A stretch of 64,000 nt of DNA from contig NC_073691.1 in NCBI RefSeq assembly GCF_029784155.1, forward strand, positions 131,502,714 through 131,566,713, written 5' to 3'. The position numbers and the translations under genes were made by a program. The number at the start of each line of letters is the position of its first letter. Within the stretch, counting starts at the first letter, position 1. The notes under the pieces are model-generated. The model searched no databases. It worked only from the letters and a program-made list of their open reading frames with translations, and was not told where the DNA came from. Positions 46,741 through 57,812 of the stretch are shown here, one piece after another. The stretch is from Uranotaenia lowii (Eukaryota > Arthropoda > Insecta > Diptera > Culicidae).

Positions 46741-46976
46741 TCGGTGTAACAAAAAACCTCGGTGTATTTATTTTAGAATTTTTTATCCCTGGACTTATGC
46801 ACCCCGTTGAAACCTTCCTCGAGCATAGAGAAAAGAGGAATTAATTGGATTACGATTAAACAAAACACAAAAATGTATTGCATTAATTGATTTTTCAGAA
46901 ATCTGGAGTGAAATGTCTTTCGTTCTGGTTTTCCACCAATTACAAAAAAAAAACTAATTCTTACGGGTTCTGATGT

Positions 46977-47040
46977 ACCGTCAAACGGAGCATCATGTAA
47001 CAGCAGGGTTAGATGGAACATTTTTATACCACAACTCAAT
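46977..47040 (+). mobile_element. truncated copy of the 41762 MITE
   Basis: CCGTCAAACGGAGCATCATG and the following AACAGCAGGGTTAGATG match the left end of the 837-bp MITE; the homology fades by about 47040. Confidence 0.65.
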
Positions 47041-49309
47041 TATTCATTTTTTTGATTACGAGATTACAGGATCGTAAACTGTTTAAAAATGACACGAGCC
47101 AGCAAACATCTTCTGAAAATGCATTTCAGCACCACTTCAAGACCTTTTTTGTGTAAATAGCTATATTATTTTATGTATGACTTCACTTGGAAGTTATTTC
47201 AGTTAACATTAAGAGAATATTTATAGAATCAATACACTGCAAAGTTACTCAACAGAAAGTTACATTTGATAAAGTAAAATAACAACTCTGCAACCGACTC
47301 AATTAAGAAGTTTCGTGTAACAATTTGCCTCTAACAATACCACTGTTAACCAAGAGTAAGTGAGTAGATTGTGGGTGACAAGTGGACTAGTAGGGAAGAA
47401 ATGAAACATAACCAACAATCCCTCTTGGGTGGTTTATTTTTAGTACAAACAGTTTTTAACATAGTCCTCGTTCCTTCCACATTCCCCGTCAGAGAATGGT
47501 CCCTCCCCACAAAGGAAACTATCAATTTTACATTCCAGCTTTCCCCGAATTCCTTCAACGTTGGCAACGTTTCCACTACACGGTTGATTCGTTAGACAGG
47601 ATATTAGTTGAAATCGAAAACTATTTCTACGTTCGTCAATTAGGTTTCCGCGTTTGAGAAGACCTTAACGTCGTCTTCATCAAGTTGTATTGGTATTGGA
47701 GACGCTCTACTCCGGAATGCCCGAATATTGTCAAACGTGTCAAACGAGACGAAACCCGAAAACAGCGCTCTTCTCCAGTTCGTTGTGGTAACTGAGAATG
47801 GAATGGAACGGAATGGTAAAACAACAGAGGAAGCAAAAAATCCAAAAATAAAATCTGAAGAAGCAGTGGCAAGGACGAACTTTTCATGAACGAAAACCGC
47901 GCTCTGTTTGTTACCCTAAAATATCGACACATACCAACACATTCGGGAAAGCGTGAACGATTGCGTGGAGCGTGCGCTTTCGATTCCTTACCAATACCAA
48001 TGTGAAGTGCGCCTCAGAGCAGAAGTCCAATTCTGATAATTCGATGATTACCGGACGCTTCCGATGGGGTCAGCCTAAAAAAAAGAGGGAGGAAGGGAGA
48101 ATATTTACCGAATTACTAAAACTAATTCGTGTAGCGGAAAAAAAGTGCTGGAATGTGGTTGATTCTGATTATCGTGTAGGAAGGAGATTAAAAACTTGGC
48201 TAAGCGGTATGGGGGGATGATCGGACACGTGAAACACAACTGCTATCAACTTCAACGGGTTTGTGCAATTTTGATGACGTCAGGAAAGCATGATTTATTG
48301 GCGGAACCGTTTCCACCTGAGCGTCCAGTTTGAACGGACATCGAACTGGAGCATTCCAGTACGAATTACTTAGGAGTTTCTGAAGAAACCCTGGAAAAAT
48401 AATATTACACCATTGGTTGTAAAAAGTTCAATCACTAACTGACAACTCAGAAAAGGAAACCGATTAAGATTCATGCCATTAGAATTATTTCATCTTTTGA
48501 ACGTTCTTATTCAAATAGCAACTTCTAAAGCCCGATTTACATCCAAACTAGAACAAATCAGTTATAAAAACAGATTTATATTTAGAGTTGAATTGTCTAA
48601 GTTGTAATTCAAACGAAAAATTATTTTTTATTGAATCCTATAGGTAAGCCCACGTTTTGTAAATAGAAATCGTTCATTGCTATAATGAACCATCTACTCG
48701 TGCCAAAATTCGCATGTAATACCAAACTCATTGGAAATTACAACTACATTAGGAAAAGCACTCATCCCCCCTTTTTCTAAAAAAAGAAGAGATCATCGCC
48801 GTGATTGAAATCTCTAAGAAAATCCATACAGTTGTGTAACGTTTCCACTGACTTTGTATGGATCAAATATAAGAAAAAGCTTTGTTTTACTGATTTCATC
48901 TTATGCCTGAGAAACCTTATAAAAACTCAAAATAGGATAAGAAATTAAATTAAATGTGTTCAACATGGCTGTAGCCTAGCCACATGCGGCTTCGTAAGAA
49001 AATATGGATTTTTAAGCATTAAAGCTCATAATCGTATGGGGTAAACACTGACAAACTGTTTTTTTTTTGTAAAACAATTACATTTGTAGGCTTCTAAAAG
49101 AAGACTCCCAGCAAATATTTAAGGAGGTATATCGCAGGAACAACGGAGTTATGCAAACAAATATCCCAAATAAAAAGATTGTATTAATCTAACCAAAAGA
49201 GCATATAGCTACAAAAGTGGAGGCGATATATTTACAATGACGATTTTAAGTAGTTTGAGCAAAACGAAAAAAAATTTCCTCGAAAGAGATTTAAACTCCA
49301 GTCCTTCGA
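47041..49309. other. no gene seen; partly GC-richer
   Basis: 47340-48240 is GC-richer, with frames up to 98 codons on both strands and none recognised. The rest is AT-rich. Confidence 0.35.
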
Positions 49310-49317
49310 GTTCGCTG

Positions 49318-49712
49318 CAAGGTTGCCGAAATAAATTCTGTGTTTTTGACAAAACAAATTCTGCTTTTCTGTGATTTTTTCCCAAGAAATCTGTGACAGT
49401 TTTCTGTGACGTTATTTTTTTTTATCAATTCTATTGAAAAGTCATATCAAACACAAACAAAAAGCATGCGCTTTAATAAAATTCTTAGGAAAAATCATCC
49501 AGGCTCATCAAATGTTCACGAATTGGTGTAAGAAATCTAAAATAAATATTGGCTCAAAAATATACATAAAAAAACGATCAGAATTTCAAAATTCTGTGAA
49601 ATCTATGCAAAATTTCAAAATTCTGTGATCTGTGAGTGACACAGATTCTGTGATGAAATTTCGCTCAAAATTCTGTAAAATTATAGATTTTTCTGTGATT
49701 TCGGCAACCTTG
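49318..49712. mobile_element. 395-bp hAT-like MITE with 8-bp target duplication
   Basis: GTTCGCTG at 49310-49317 and 49713-49720 flanks ends CAAGGTTGCCGAAAT and its inverted copy. The interior repeats AAATTCTGTG. The 8-bp duplication and CA-start fit hAT. Non-coding. Confidence 0.85.
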
Positions 49713-50327
49713 GTTCGCTGTCCGATATGTTAACACGACGCCAACTCATCAATTGATATTATTTACGCTATAGTTCTTATGTGAGATTTTCTTTTTACGA
49801 ACCGATCGAAGGAAGAAAGAGAGAGACCGGATAGAGTGTCAATTTAAGGACCGCCCATTTATCGTAAATCAGTTCACTTTTAGATTGCTCAAATCATTAA
49901 TGTTGAATTAGCATATTCTCCACTTTTTGGAGACACATTTACGAATTGACTTAACTGCTATCCGATACCAACGTAGGGGGGGATAAGGGCATAATGGCCA
50001 CCTTAAGGAAGACACTTATTTAACCATAGAAAACAGTTATGATATGTGACTTACATCATTGTTTCGTGTTCATACACTAAAAAAGTCTATTTCCTAACTG
50101 CCTGATACTTGAAAAGTAGATGAAAACGTTTAAAAATGCATTTCAAAAATTTTTGCCGAAAGCTGAAAATCAGTCACTACAGAGGCATAATGAGAACCCC
50201 CACTTGGGCAGTATAAGCAACATTTATCGGGGCACGATGAGCGTTTTCTGTCATGGAATCTAGCAGCGAATTCGACTCGATGAAGTCAACTAAACGATAG
50301 AGTTACAGCTTGACTTGTTTCATCTGA

Positions 50328-50395
50328 CGATTTGGCCTATTGGTTAGATGTCGGAGAGATAATTTGTAGGCTCGAGTTCGATTCCTGTTCAAGGT
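50328..50395 (+). other. tRNA-like polymerase III promoter head 1
   Basis: A box TTGGCCTATTGG (50332-50343) and B box GAGTTCGATTC (50374-50384) at normal spacing. The acceptor stem is not convincing. Confidence 0.65.
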
Positions 50396-50627
50396 GATTT
50401 TTTTCCATTTACCATTCATGGTCGATGCATTTTACACTAAGCGGTGAGGCGTAGATCCATCAAACAAAAGAATACTTAAATAATGTGGGACTGTTTGTAG
50501 AACTCAAACAGTTCACACACACACTCATACATTATGTTTTTGGTGCTTTGCATCACCCGTCAAGATGCTACTAGTCATATAATGCAACAATCAAAATAAT
50601 CGATCATGTTTGGTAAACAAAAAAAAT

Positions 50628-50703
50628 CTCCTTGAACAGGAATTGAGCCCTAGCCTACTGATTACCTCTCCGACATCTTACTAATAGGCCAAATTGTCAT
50701 ATG
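50628..50703 (-). other. tRNA-like head 2, B box damaged
   Basis: Inverted counterpart of head 1; the B-box region reads GGCTCAATTCC instead of GAGTTCGATTCC. Confidence 0.6.
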
Positions 50704-50861
50704 TAAACTGGTGCAGCTGTAGCTCAATCATTCAGTTTGCTACATCGAGTTGAATTTGCAGCTAGATGCTACGGCAGAAAACGCTCATCATGCCCCGATA
50801 AATTGTGCTCTGTTCGCCCAGAGAAAACAAATTAAAGTAAAAACGCGTTTTAAAATTGATT

Positions 50862-51195
50862 TACGAGAGATAAGGGCATAACGTGCACCCAGGGCATAAT
50901 AAGCACTCCTTTTTGCTACAAAAGTACATATTTTCTAAAACAAATTTTCATGAGGATTTGTTTCGTACAACCTATAGGATTAATTTTTCACTAAAAAAGA
51001 AATATCCTTTCATCATTACAGAAATATTTAATAATAACCAACTAAGTTCTCAAGTGACGAAAATATTATAATGTTTGAGCACCACCAAATAAGCTTTTAT
51101 GATATTGAAATCATCTTGATCTGAAATGTACGCACTGCAACATGATTTACAAATTGTTTCTCTATTTTAACCATCATAAAAATTTTGATTTTGCA
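50862..51195 (+). repeat. segment Q, inverted partner of 52077-52402
   Basis: Begins AGATAAGGGCATAACG and shares AAGCACT, CTACAAAAGT, TTTCGTAC, CTCAAGTGACG and GCAACATGAT in order with the reverse complement of 52077-52402. Confidence 0.75.
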
Positions 51196-51357
51196 TTTTC
51201 ATCAACTTTAAAGTTTTTACTTAAATTTGTTGACCTGGGGCGAACAGAGCACTATTAATCAGGGCAGGATGAGCGTTTTCTGCCTTGTAATCTAGCAGCG
51301 AATTCAACTCGATGAAGTCAACTGAATAATAAAGCTACAGCTTGACTTGTTTAATCT

Positions 51358-51425
51358 GTCGGTTTGGCCTATTGGTAAGGTGTCGGAGAGATAATCAGTA
51401 GACTCAAGTTCGATTCCTGTTCGAG
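51358..51425 (+). other. tRNA-like head 3
   Basis: A box TTGGCCTATTGG (51364-51375) and B box AAGTTCGATTCC, both intact. Confidence 0.65.
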
Positions 51426-51649
51426 GGTTTTTTTCACATACCATTCATGATTGATATTTTTCATTGTTACATTATACGGTTAGTAGCATCATCCGTCAAA
51501 CAAATCACCAGAAACATGAGCATGTGTTGATTCTTTGAATTCTACAAACAGACCTAGATTATTTTGTTATTGCTTTGTTTGATGAATCTACGCCTCATCG
51601 TTTAGTGCAAAATGCATCGATTATGATTGATAAATGCAAACAAAAATCA

Positions 51650-51722
51650 CCTTGACTAGGAATCGAACTCGAGTCTACTGATTACCTCTCCGACACCTTA
51701 CCAATAGGCCAAATCGTCAGAT
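51650..51722 (-). other. tRNA-like head 4
   Basis: On the minus strand TTTGGCCTATTGG and GAGTTCGATTCC, both intact. Confidence 0.65.
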
Positions 51723-52076
51723 GAAACAAGTCAAGTTGTAGCTCTATTATTCAGTTGACTTCATCGAGTCGAATTCGCTGCTAGATTCCCAGGCAGAAAA
51801 CGCTCATCGTGCCCTGATTAATGGTGCTTATACTGCCCCAGGGGGGTTCTCATTATGCCCCTACAGTGACTGGTTTTCAGCTTTTGGCAAACATTTTTAA
51901 AATGCATTTTTAAACGTTTTTATCTACTTTTTCAAGTTTCATCCAATTAGGCAATAGATTATTTGAGTGTCCTAACACGAAACAATGATATAATTCACAT
52001 ATTATAGCTGTTCTCTATGGTTAAATAAGCGTTTTCCTTAAGGTGGCCATTATGCCCTTATCTCCCCTAAGTGAAA

Positions 52077-52402
52077 AATCGAAAAAATAATGATGGTGAA
52101 AATTGAGGAACAATGTGTTTATCATGTTGCAGTACGTACATTAAAGATCATGATGATTCAAGGATCATAAAAGTTTATTTCCTGGTGCTTGAAAATTATA
52201 TTATTTCCGTCACTTGAGATCCTAGATGTTTTTGTTGAAATATTTCTGTAAAGATGATAAGAAGATTTCTTTTTTTCGTGAAAAAATAATACTGTAGGAA
52301 GTACGAAACTATTCTTCATGCAAATTTATTCAAGAAAATGCAAACTTTTGTAGAAAAGAGAAGTGCTTAGGATGACCCGGTTGCTCGTTTTGCCCTTATC
52401 TC
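52077..52402 (-). repeat. segment Q', outside the foldback
   Basis: Reverse complement begins AGGGGAGATAAGGGC, the same kind of terminus as the foldback's outer ends, and matches segment Q at roughly three quarters of positions by eye. Confidence 0.7.
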
Positions 52403-52819
52403 CCCTATTTGCAATACCATTACAAAACGGTCGATTAGTTGGAGAAAACTTCCAGGTATAACTGGAATACAAAACAAAACCTTGCGAATATCAAAAACTT
52501 TTTGAAAAAAAAATGCACTATTTTTGATAAACAACGAACGATAAGTAAATATTGAGCATTGGTTTTGAACTAAAGGTATTTGAATTTTTGTTGGTTTCAC
52601 TAAGATGCTCAGAAATCTCAAACCCATTTTTCTCGATTGAAGCCGAGTGCTGGTTTCGCCCTTATGAGATGTTACGTGAGTCGTTTTCTTTAATTGTACT
52701 AAATTATTGCCAAAAAAACGAAATTTAGCTTAAAACGTAGATAGCGTCGGCAAAGTAGACAACTTTTATAAGAAAATTGTTTTCTCGAAAACTGAAGGAG
52801 ATTTCAGCATAAAACTAAC
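52403..52819. other. no gene seen
   Basis: Contains GTTTCGCCCTTATGAGATG at 52654, like the termini at 27.6-28.2 kb. Otherwise AT-rich. Confidence 0.4.
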
Positions 52820-53157
52820 TGTTATGTCCAGGGTTAATTTTAAGGATTGGTAGACGGGATGGGTATTTCCTCAGCTTCATCAAACTGGAGCACAGTGTCG
52901 AAAACATATTCAAGTAACGCAAACATTTTATTTTCTAACAATTTACAAATATTTTAAATACATCTTCACTTTTGGAGAGTCTACGTAATAAGGAAAGTAC
53001 AATATTGGGTCATCTACCATTACAACTTTTCCCGCTCATAAGTTACAATAGAAAAGCAACAATGAAGAATTGGTAACACTCAAAATACAAAGGCAAACGG
53101 TAGGAAGAACTCACAAAGTGCTAACGTTAAGGTGACCAGTATTGATGAGATTCATCA
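52820..53157 (-). repeat. 3' LTR (minus sense)
   Basis: 338 bp, near-identical to 55216-55553. In minus sense it starts TGATGAATCTC and ends CCTGGACATAACA. Confidence 0.85.
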
Positions 53158-54018
53158 TACCGGCCACCTAAAACGATTGTTTTAGAATTGATAACCCTAA
53201 TTTATTTGTTTTCATTTGTATCTGCAAGTTATCTCAATTTCGGTGCACCTTCAGTTGAAAACTAATCGATGATTAAAGGGAGCTTCGTACAGGAAAGTTC
53301 AAACTTGATTTTGAGCGGTCATTCCAGTACACAAGAACGGGAAACTCAACTGGCAGATCGGACCATTTAATGCTGGATTGGTAGGTAAAATGGATTGTCG
53401 CGTCGACTCTTGGAACCTGGATTCCAACTTCATCTGGAATGCCGTTTGATTGGATAAACCTTCGGGACTGCTGTGTTGGCGTGGGATCCGGAAACAAAGG
53501 TGATCAGAAATTGGCACATTCACTTCCAAAATACCTGGGACGTACGTTTGGAAGCTAGTACTGACCGGACAGTCAGTACGGCAAGTACCCGGATGGCTGG
53601 TTCGGATGGACCAGTACAACCCATCCGGATCGGATAACTGATCGGGAACGGGGACTGCTACTCTTAGGTAACACAGGGCCTTGAACAATCGGAACTGGGT
53701 CGTAGGTGGGTAACATCACAATTTAGGGTCAAGGGTCACTATCTCTATTAACACATCAGGAACGGGGATAATTTTACACGGGAATTGTCGCTAAATTGGA
53801 GCTGGGTCATCGTACGAGTTTGGTCACTAGCTAGGGTAGCTCCATGTTTCAGCAACGGCGTTGTTCGGATCTCGGTATCAGATGAAATCGGTGGATCGAT
53901 CTAGGGCCACGACCGAATACGTAGTTTTACCTTGAGGCGGTAGGAGGGTGGCTTAACGCAGTGTCAAAAGGTATTCAACTTCCGGCGAAAGCCGCCCAAT
54001 CCTAGTCACGGCACCAAA

Positions 54019-54268
54019 TGTTGGATGCAGACCGTTGTGGAGATTTTTAGGACAAGAAAAAACACATCTTATCTTGTGTAAGATTCAAAACTAAAAGGAA
54101 TGTTTATTTGGCTTTAATCATCCATTACACTTTTTCCCGCTAAAATCAGAACAAATTTAAACAGTAACGATCAAACTGGCAACATTAAGCAAATTCACAA
54201 TAGAAGCAAACAAATCAGACGTATCGTAACGCTCGTTCTAAGGTGACCAACATTGTTGAGATACAACA
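54019..54268 (-). repeat. internal third LTR, diverged subfamily
   Basis: 250 bp. In minus sense it starts TGTTGTATCTCAACAATG and ends GCATCCAACA. It shares its start pattern and TTGGTCACCTTA with the outer LTRs, but the body differs. It is followed by TTGGTGCCGTGACTAGG (54001-54017, minus) and preceded by GTTTTAGGTGGCCAG, the same pre-LTR block found next to the outer 3' LTR. Confidence 0.75.
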
Positions 54269-55215
54269 TACTGGCCACCTAAAACGAAAGTTTTAAATTG
54301 CCAGCCCTAGATTTTTTTTTGATTTCGTTTCACTATAATGTTTTCATCACATTTTCGAACGTATTAAAGGTCATAATTAGCGTCCTAGTGACCGCATACA
54401 CATGCCGAATATCCTACAACGAATGCTGGATCGATTGCTCCTGGAGTTGGAAATCAATTTGGACAAAACCTGGTAGGTACCTCGGATTGTCGACCGCTGG
54501 ACTGTGGATTTTCATCACGTCGGGACCATCTGCTCTTCTGGTATCTGGATGCTTAAGACCAGAGTTGACGGCACACTACCTTTGCAGTTCGTACAAAGTG
54601 AGCACTGACCGGAGGTCAGTACGGCAGGTTCCCGGATGGCTGATGTTGGGCAGTGGACATCAGTACCTTCCATCCGAGACGTTCAACTGACCAGGACTGA
54701 AGGAATATTATGGTGGGGCAGCTCAACGTACTGCGCACTATCGTTGTCTTCCTTGGGATTGGGTCAAACTGGATTCCGGTTCTTCTGGAACATGGGTCTA
54801 ACAGAAATCCTTGGATGCATATGAATGAATTGCGACAAACCATTCGTAGCGTGTTCTTGACGGAAGCAAGCACATCAGATGATGTCCGTATGGCTGGTAT
54901 TTATTGGATCTGAATACCAGTGCAATCCATCCGGGTTACATTATTTACCGTTTTATAGGCTGGATCAATTGGTAATGGGGTGACTGGGAACAATTTTTAA
55001 CTGGAATCGGGTCGTTGTTTCAGGCTGCTATCAGGTTGCGGTACATAAAAGGGTCATCTGGTTCTGTTCAGGGCTCGATACTAACGGCGGCTTATTGGCT
55101 GATGTGGTACCTCAAGCATGATCGATGTTAGGTTAGGGCCCAGGATGGGGTAGCCTAACGCTGCGAGAGTAACAAACTCTTGGCGAAAGCTTTCCCATCC
55201 TGGTCACGGCACCAA

Positions 55216-55553
55216 TGTTTTGTCCAGGGTTATTTTTCCGGATTGGTAGACGGGATGGGTGTTTCCTCAGCTTCATCAAACTGGAGCACAGTGTCGAAAA
55301 CATATTCAAGTAACGCAAACATTTTATTTTCTAACAATTTACAAATATTTTAAATACATCTTCACTTTTCGAGAGTCTACGTAATAAGGAAAGTACAATA
55401 TTGGGTCATCTACCATTACAACTTTTCCCGCTCATAAGTTACAATAGAAAAGCAACAATGAAGAATTGACAACACTCAAAATACAAAGGCAAACGGTAGG
55501 AAGAACTCACAAAGTGCTAACGTTAAGGTGACCAGAATTGATGAGATTCATCA
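55216..55553 (-). repeat. 5' LTR (minus sense)
   Basis: 338 bp, partner of 52820-53157; primer-binding site directly adjacent at 55198-55215. Confidence 0.85.
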
Positions 55554-55558
55554 CTAAC

Positions 55559-56085
55559 TTCAATGTATATAACACAGACATCTGGGTATAAAGTATTTAA
55601 AAATAAATAATTAATAGTCACATCCAGCCTGCTTCTCCCGTACACAAGTTTGCTGCTCGCCCGAAAGTCTTCCAAGCAAATTGCGGTGGCTGTAGCATGC
55701 CATCTAGCGACTTTTTACCGCATGATAAATTCTCTTCTTGATGATCCATATCCACGAAAGACGGATGCGATGGTGGAAGGCCTCGGGCTGCACGCATTGT
55801 AATAGTGTTAAAATTGGTCAAGACGGAAAAGGAGCGGAATCCAGTAAGATCAATTCAGAGATGACTTAAACGCATCATCAAAGGAAAGAGCAAAACGCCA
55901 AATGATAACGAAGCACTGTGTTTTGAGAGCTCGAAGTGATATCTGTTTAAGTTTTAGAAAAAGCAGCAGATCGTTGTGTTCTCAGACGAAAAACTTTTTT
56001 TGATTGATCCGGTGTCTAATTTACGTTCGGATCAGTATATTTCACCCGAAAAGGCTGTGGAACATGTTCCAGAGAATTTAATTTG
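55559..56085 (+). pseudogene. Tc1/mariner transposase relic
   Basis: Near 55972-56085 the plus strand reads VVFSDEKLFLIDPVSNLRSD, matching the block around the first catalytic Asp in Tc1/mariner transposases. Upstream, 55840-55920 gives fragments such as RIIKGKSKTPND with stops between. The N-terminal part is unrecognisable and the C-terminal half is replaced by the non-LTR relic at 56097. Nothing functional remains. Confidence 0.6.
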
Positions 56086-56096
56086 TAAGTGTAATT

Positions 56097-57490
56097 TAAG
56101 GTCTCCACTGCTGGCGATCCAAAGTCAGCGTCTTTACTTTCTGCCAGCCACGGCTCTCTCCAACTGCTTACGTATTTCAGCTGCTAGACTACGCTGCCAC
56201 GAGCTTCTGGGCCTGCCATTTCTTCGATGCCCATCTGGAATCCAGTTAAGCCCCTTCCTGAAAATCTCTTGTATGGCACTGCTTGAATGAGTGGCCAACC
56301 CCCTACCTACCTAAGGGTACGGCGCCGATTGACCGCCGCGTAGGACTGAAATAAAAGATCTCCGCTGCTGGCGATCCGGAGCCAGCGTCTTCACTTGCTG
56401 CCAGCCAAGGTTCTCGTCAACTGTGCGGATTCCAGCGGCTAGACTACGCCGCCTCGAGCTTTTGGGCCTGCCTCTTCTGCGATGCCCATCTGGATTCCAG
56501 TCAAGCGCCTCTCTGCAAATCTCGTTTTCATCTCTTCGCAACGTGTGCCTAATCCATCTCCACTTTCGTTCCCGAATCTCGATTTCTAGCGCCTTTTGAG
56601 AACACCGGCAATGAAGTTCCACGTTTGAGATCCAGTTACCTGGCCACCAAGCGCGGATGATGTTCCGCAGGCAGCGATTCACAAAAACTTGCAGTTTTCG
56701 CGTCGTCACCGCATATGTGCACCAAGTTTCACACCCGTACAGCAATACGGATTTGACGTTTGAGTTGAATATTCGGATTTTCGTTCGTAGAGACTCGCTA
56801 ACGCAAATCGAGCCTTTCTGATCCGGATTTCGATGTCTTTCTTGGTACCATCGTCAGGCGTAATCTGGCTACCAAGATACTGGAAGCACTCCACGTTCTC
56901 AACCTGTTGTCCAGCTACAAAGAAATTGGAACGATTTTTTGTGTTGATTTACATCGACTTGGTCTTTCCGACATTCATTCTGAGACCTGCTGCCTTGGAG
57001 CTTTCGGTGAGGTTGTCGAGTTTGCTCTGCATGTCTTGTTGCCTTTGGGCGAGCAGAAGAATATCGTCTACCAGGTCAAGGTCGTCCAGCTGCTCAATTG
57101 TCGAAGGATTCCACGGCAATCCTCGGTTTGGTCTACAATCAATCGATCCAGTTAAGATCTCATTCATTACAATGAGAAAGAGTAGCGGTAATAAGATACA
57201 TCCTTGTCTCACTCCAGCAGTTACCGGGATTGGTTCGGACTCGTACTGTGCTTCGATGAGATGGACTAGTTTCTCTGGGACGCCTCGTCGTCTTAGAGCA
57301 GCCCAGATGTTTTGTGGTTCAGTCGGTCAAATGCTTTTTCGAAATCAACGAACACCAGCAGAGAACCCTGGAATTCGTTGATTTATTCCAGTATTATTCG
57401 TAGCGTTGTGATGTGGTCCACACATGTTCATCCGGATCGGAATCCAGCTTGTTGCTGTCGGAGTGAGCGGCCAACGGTTTGAGTAAAATC
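56097..57490 (-). pseudogene. non-LTR reverse transcriptase relic (RTE/CR1-like), 5' truncated
   Basis: On the minus strand, QQQAGFRSG and FVDFEKAFDRLNHK (motif A) lie near 57460-57310, RQGCILLPLLFLIVM (motif B) near 57205, and VDD in place of the usual ADD in the catalytic block near 57065. ECFQYLGSQITPDDGT lies near 56890, and the C-terminal region begins LYGCETWC (56740) and includes IRERKWRWIRHTLRR (56575), ending at 56311. Several frame changes and stops break it. The last part of the 3' region is present twice (56097-56290 and 56345-56525). The clade is not fixed. Confidence 0.8.
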
Positions 57491-57524
57491 GGCCGGGATC
57501 GAAATATTTTGTACAAACAACCCT

Positions 57525-57812
57525 CTGTGGTATGGTGTTTGTACAAAATTTAGTTAATTTACTCAGCCCCAGTCGGGGTGGTGATTGTTGTTTTTTTTTG
57601 TTGCTGTTGCTGTTTTAGCCTGCAATCGTTTGTGTTCGCGTGAAATATGTTCGTGTCGTGTGTGGGCGAGCACAGAATCAAACAGCCGTCGTTGAATCAT
57701 CGCATTTGTACAAATGTGGTGTAGTCTATGGCCCGCTTTATGGGATTCGAACCCAGTAGCCTGGCAACGCGAAACCAGACTCGCGCCAGCCTATCCACTA
57801 GACCACCTCAGC
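57525..57812 (-). mobile_element. tRNA-headed SINE
   Basis: On the minus strand the head GCTGAGGTGGTCTAGTGGAT (A box) begins at 57812 and GGGTTCGAATCCC (57741-57754) is the B box. A body of about 200 bp follows, ending near 57525 with TTTGTACAAA words. Just outside the head (57818-57843) CTCTGCAAATCTCGTTCTCA repeats sequence from the preceding non-LTR relic (56505-56530). Confidence 0.8.

Larger units (their letters stand above)
50204..50821. repeat. hairpin A with two tRNA-like heads
   Basis: Starts TGGGCAGTATAAGCA. The block TTTATCGGGGCA-N5-AGCGTTTTCTG is inverted near the right end, and AATTCGACTCGATGAAGTC and the tRNA-like heads are likewise mirrored. Confidence 0.8.
51233..51850. repeat. 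hairpin B with two tRNA-like heads
   Basis: Starts ACCTGGGGCGAACAGAGC. It is the inverted relative of hairpin A and internally mirrored in the same way. Confidence 0.8.
49976..52067. mobile_element. 2.1-kb foldback element with nested hairpins
   Basis: Outer ends GATAAGGGCATAATGGCCAC (49982) and its inverse (52044-52063) are flanked by TA at 49974-49975 and 52068-52069, just outside runs of G and C. Inverted homology runs inward about 0.85 kb on each side. Each arm contains a hairpin of about 615 bp, and the centre (50862-51195) has a different inverted partner lying outside the element. No protein is encoded. Confidence 0.8.
52820..55553 (-). mobile_element. 2.73-kb non-autonomous LTR element with three LTRs
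   Basis: Outer LTRs of 338 bp each (52820-53157 and 55216-55553) flank the element, with CTAAC at 52815-52819 and 55554-55558 as the 5-bp target duplication. On the minus strand the 5' LTR (55553-55216) is followed by TGGTGCCGTGACCAGGAT, complementary to a tRNA-His 3' end as I recall it. A third, shorter LTR of a different subfamily lies in the middle (54019-54268), followed by its own primer-binding site and a second related interior. No gag, protease or RT motif is present in either interior; the longest frame (53299-53688, minus) has no domain. Confidence 0.85.

Noticed and set aside
50328..51722. Cluster of four functional tRNA genes
   Set aside because: Box sequences are present, but acceptor stems are not convincing and the copies sit in mirrored hairpins typical of mobile DNA.
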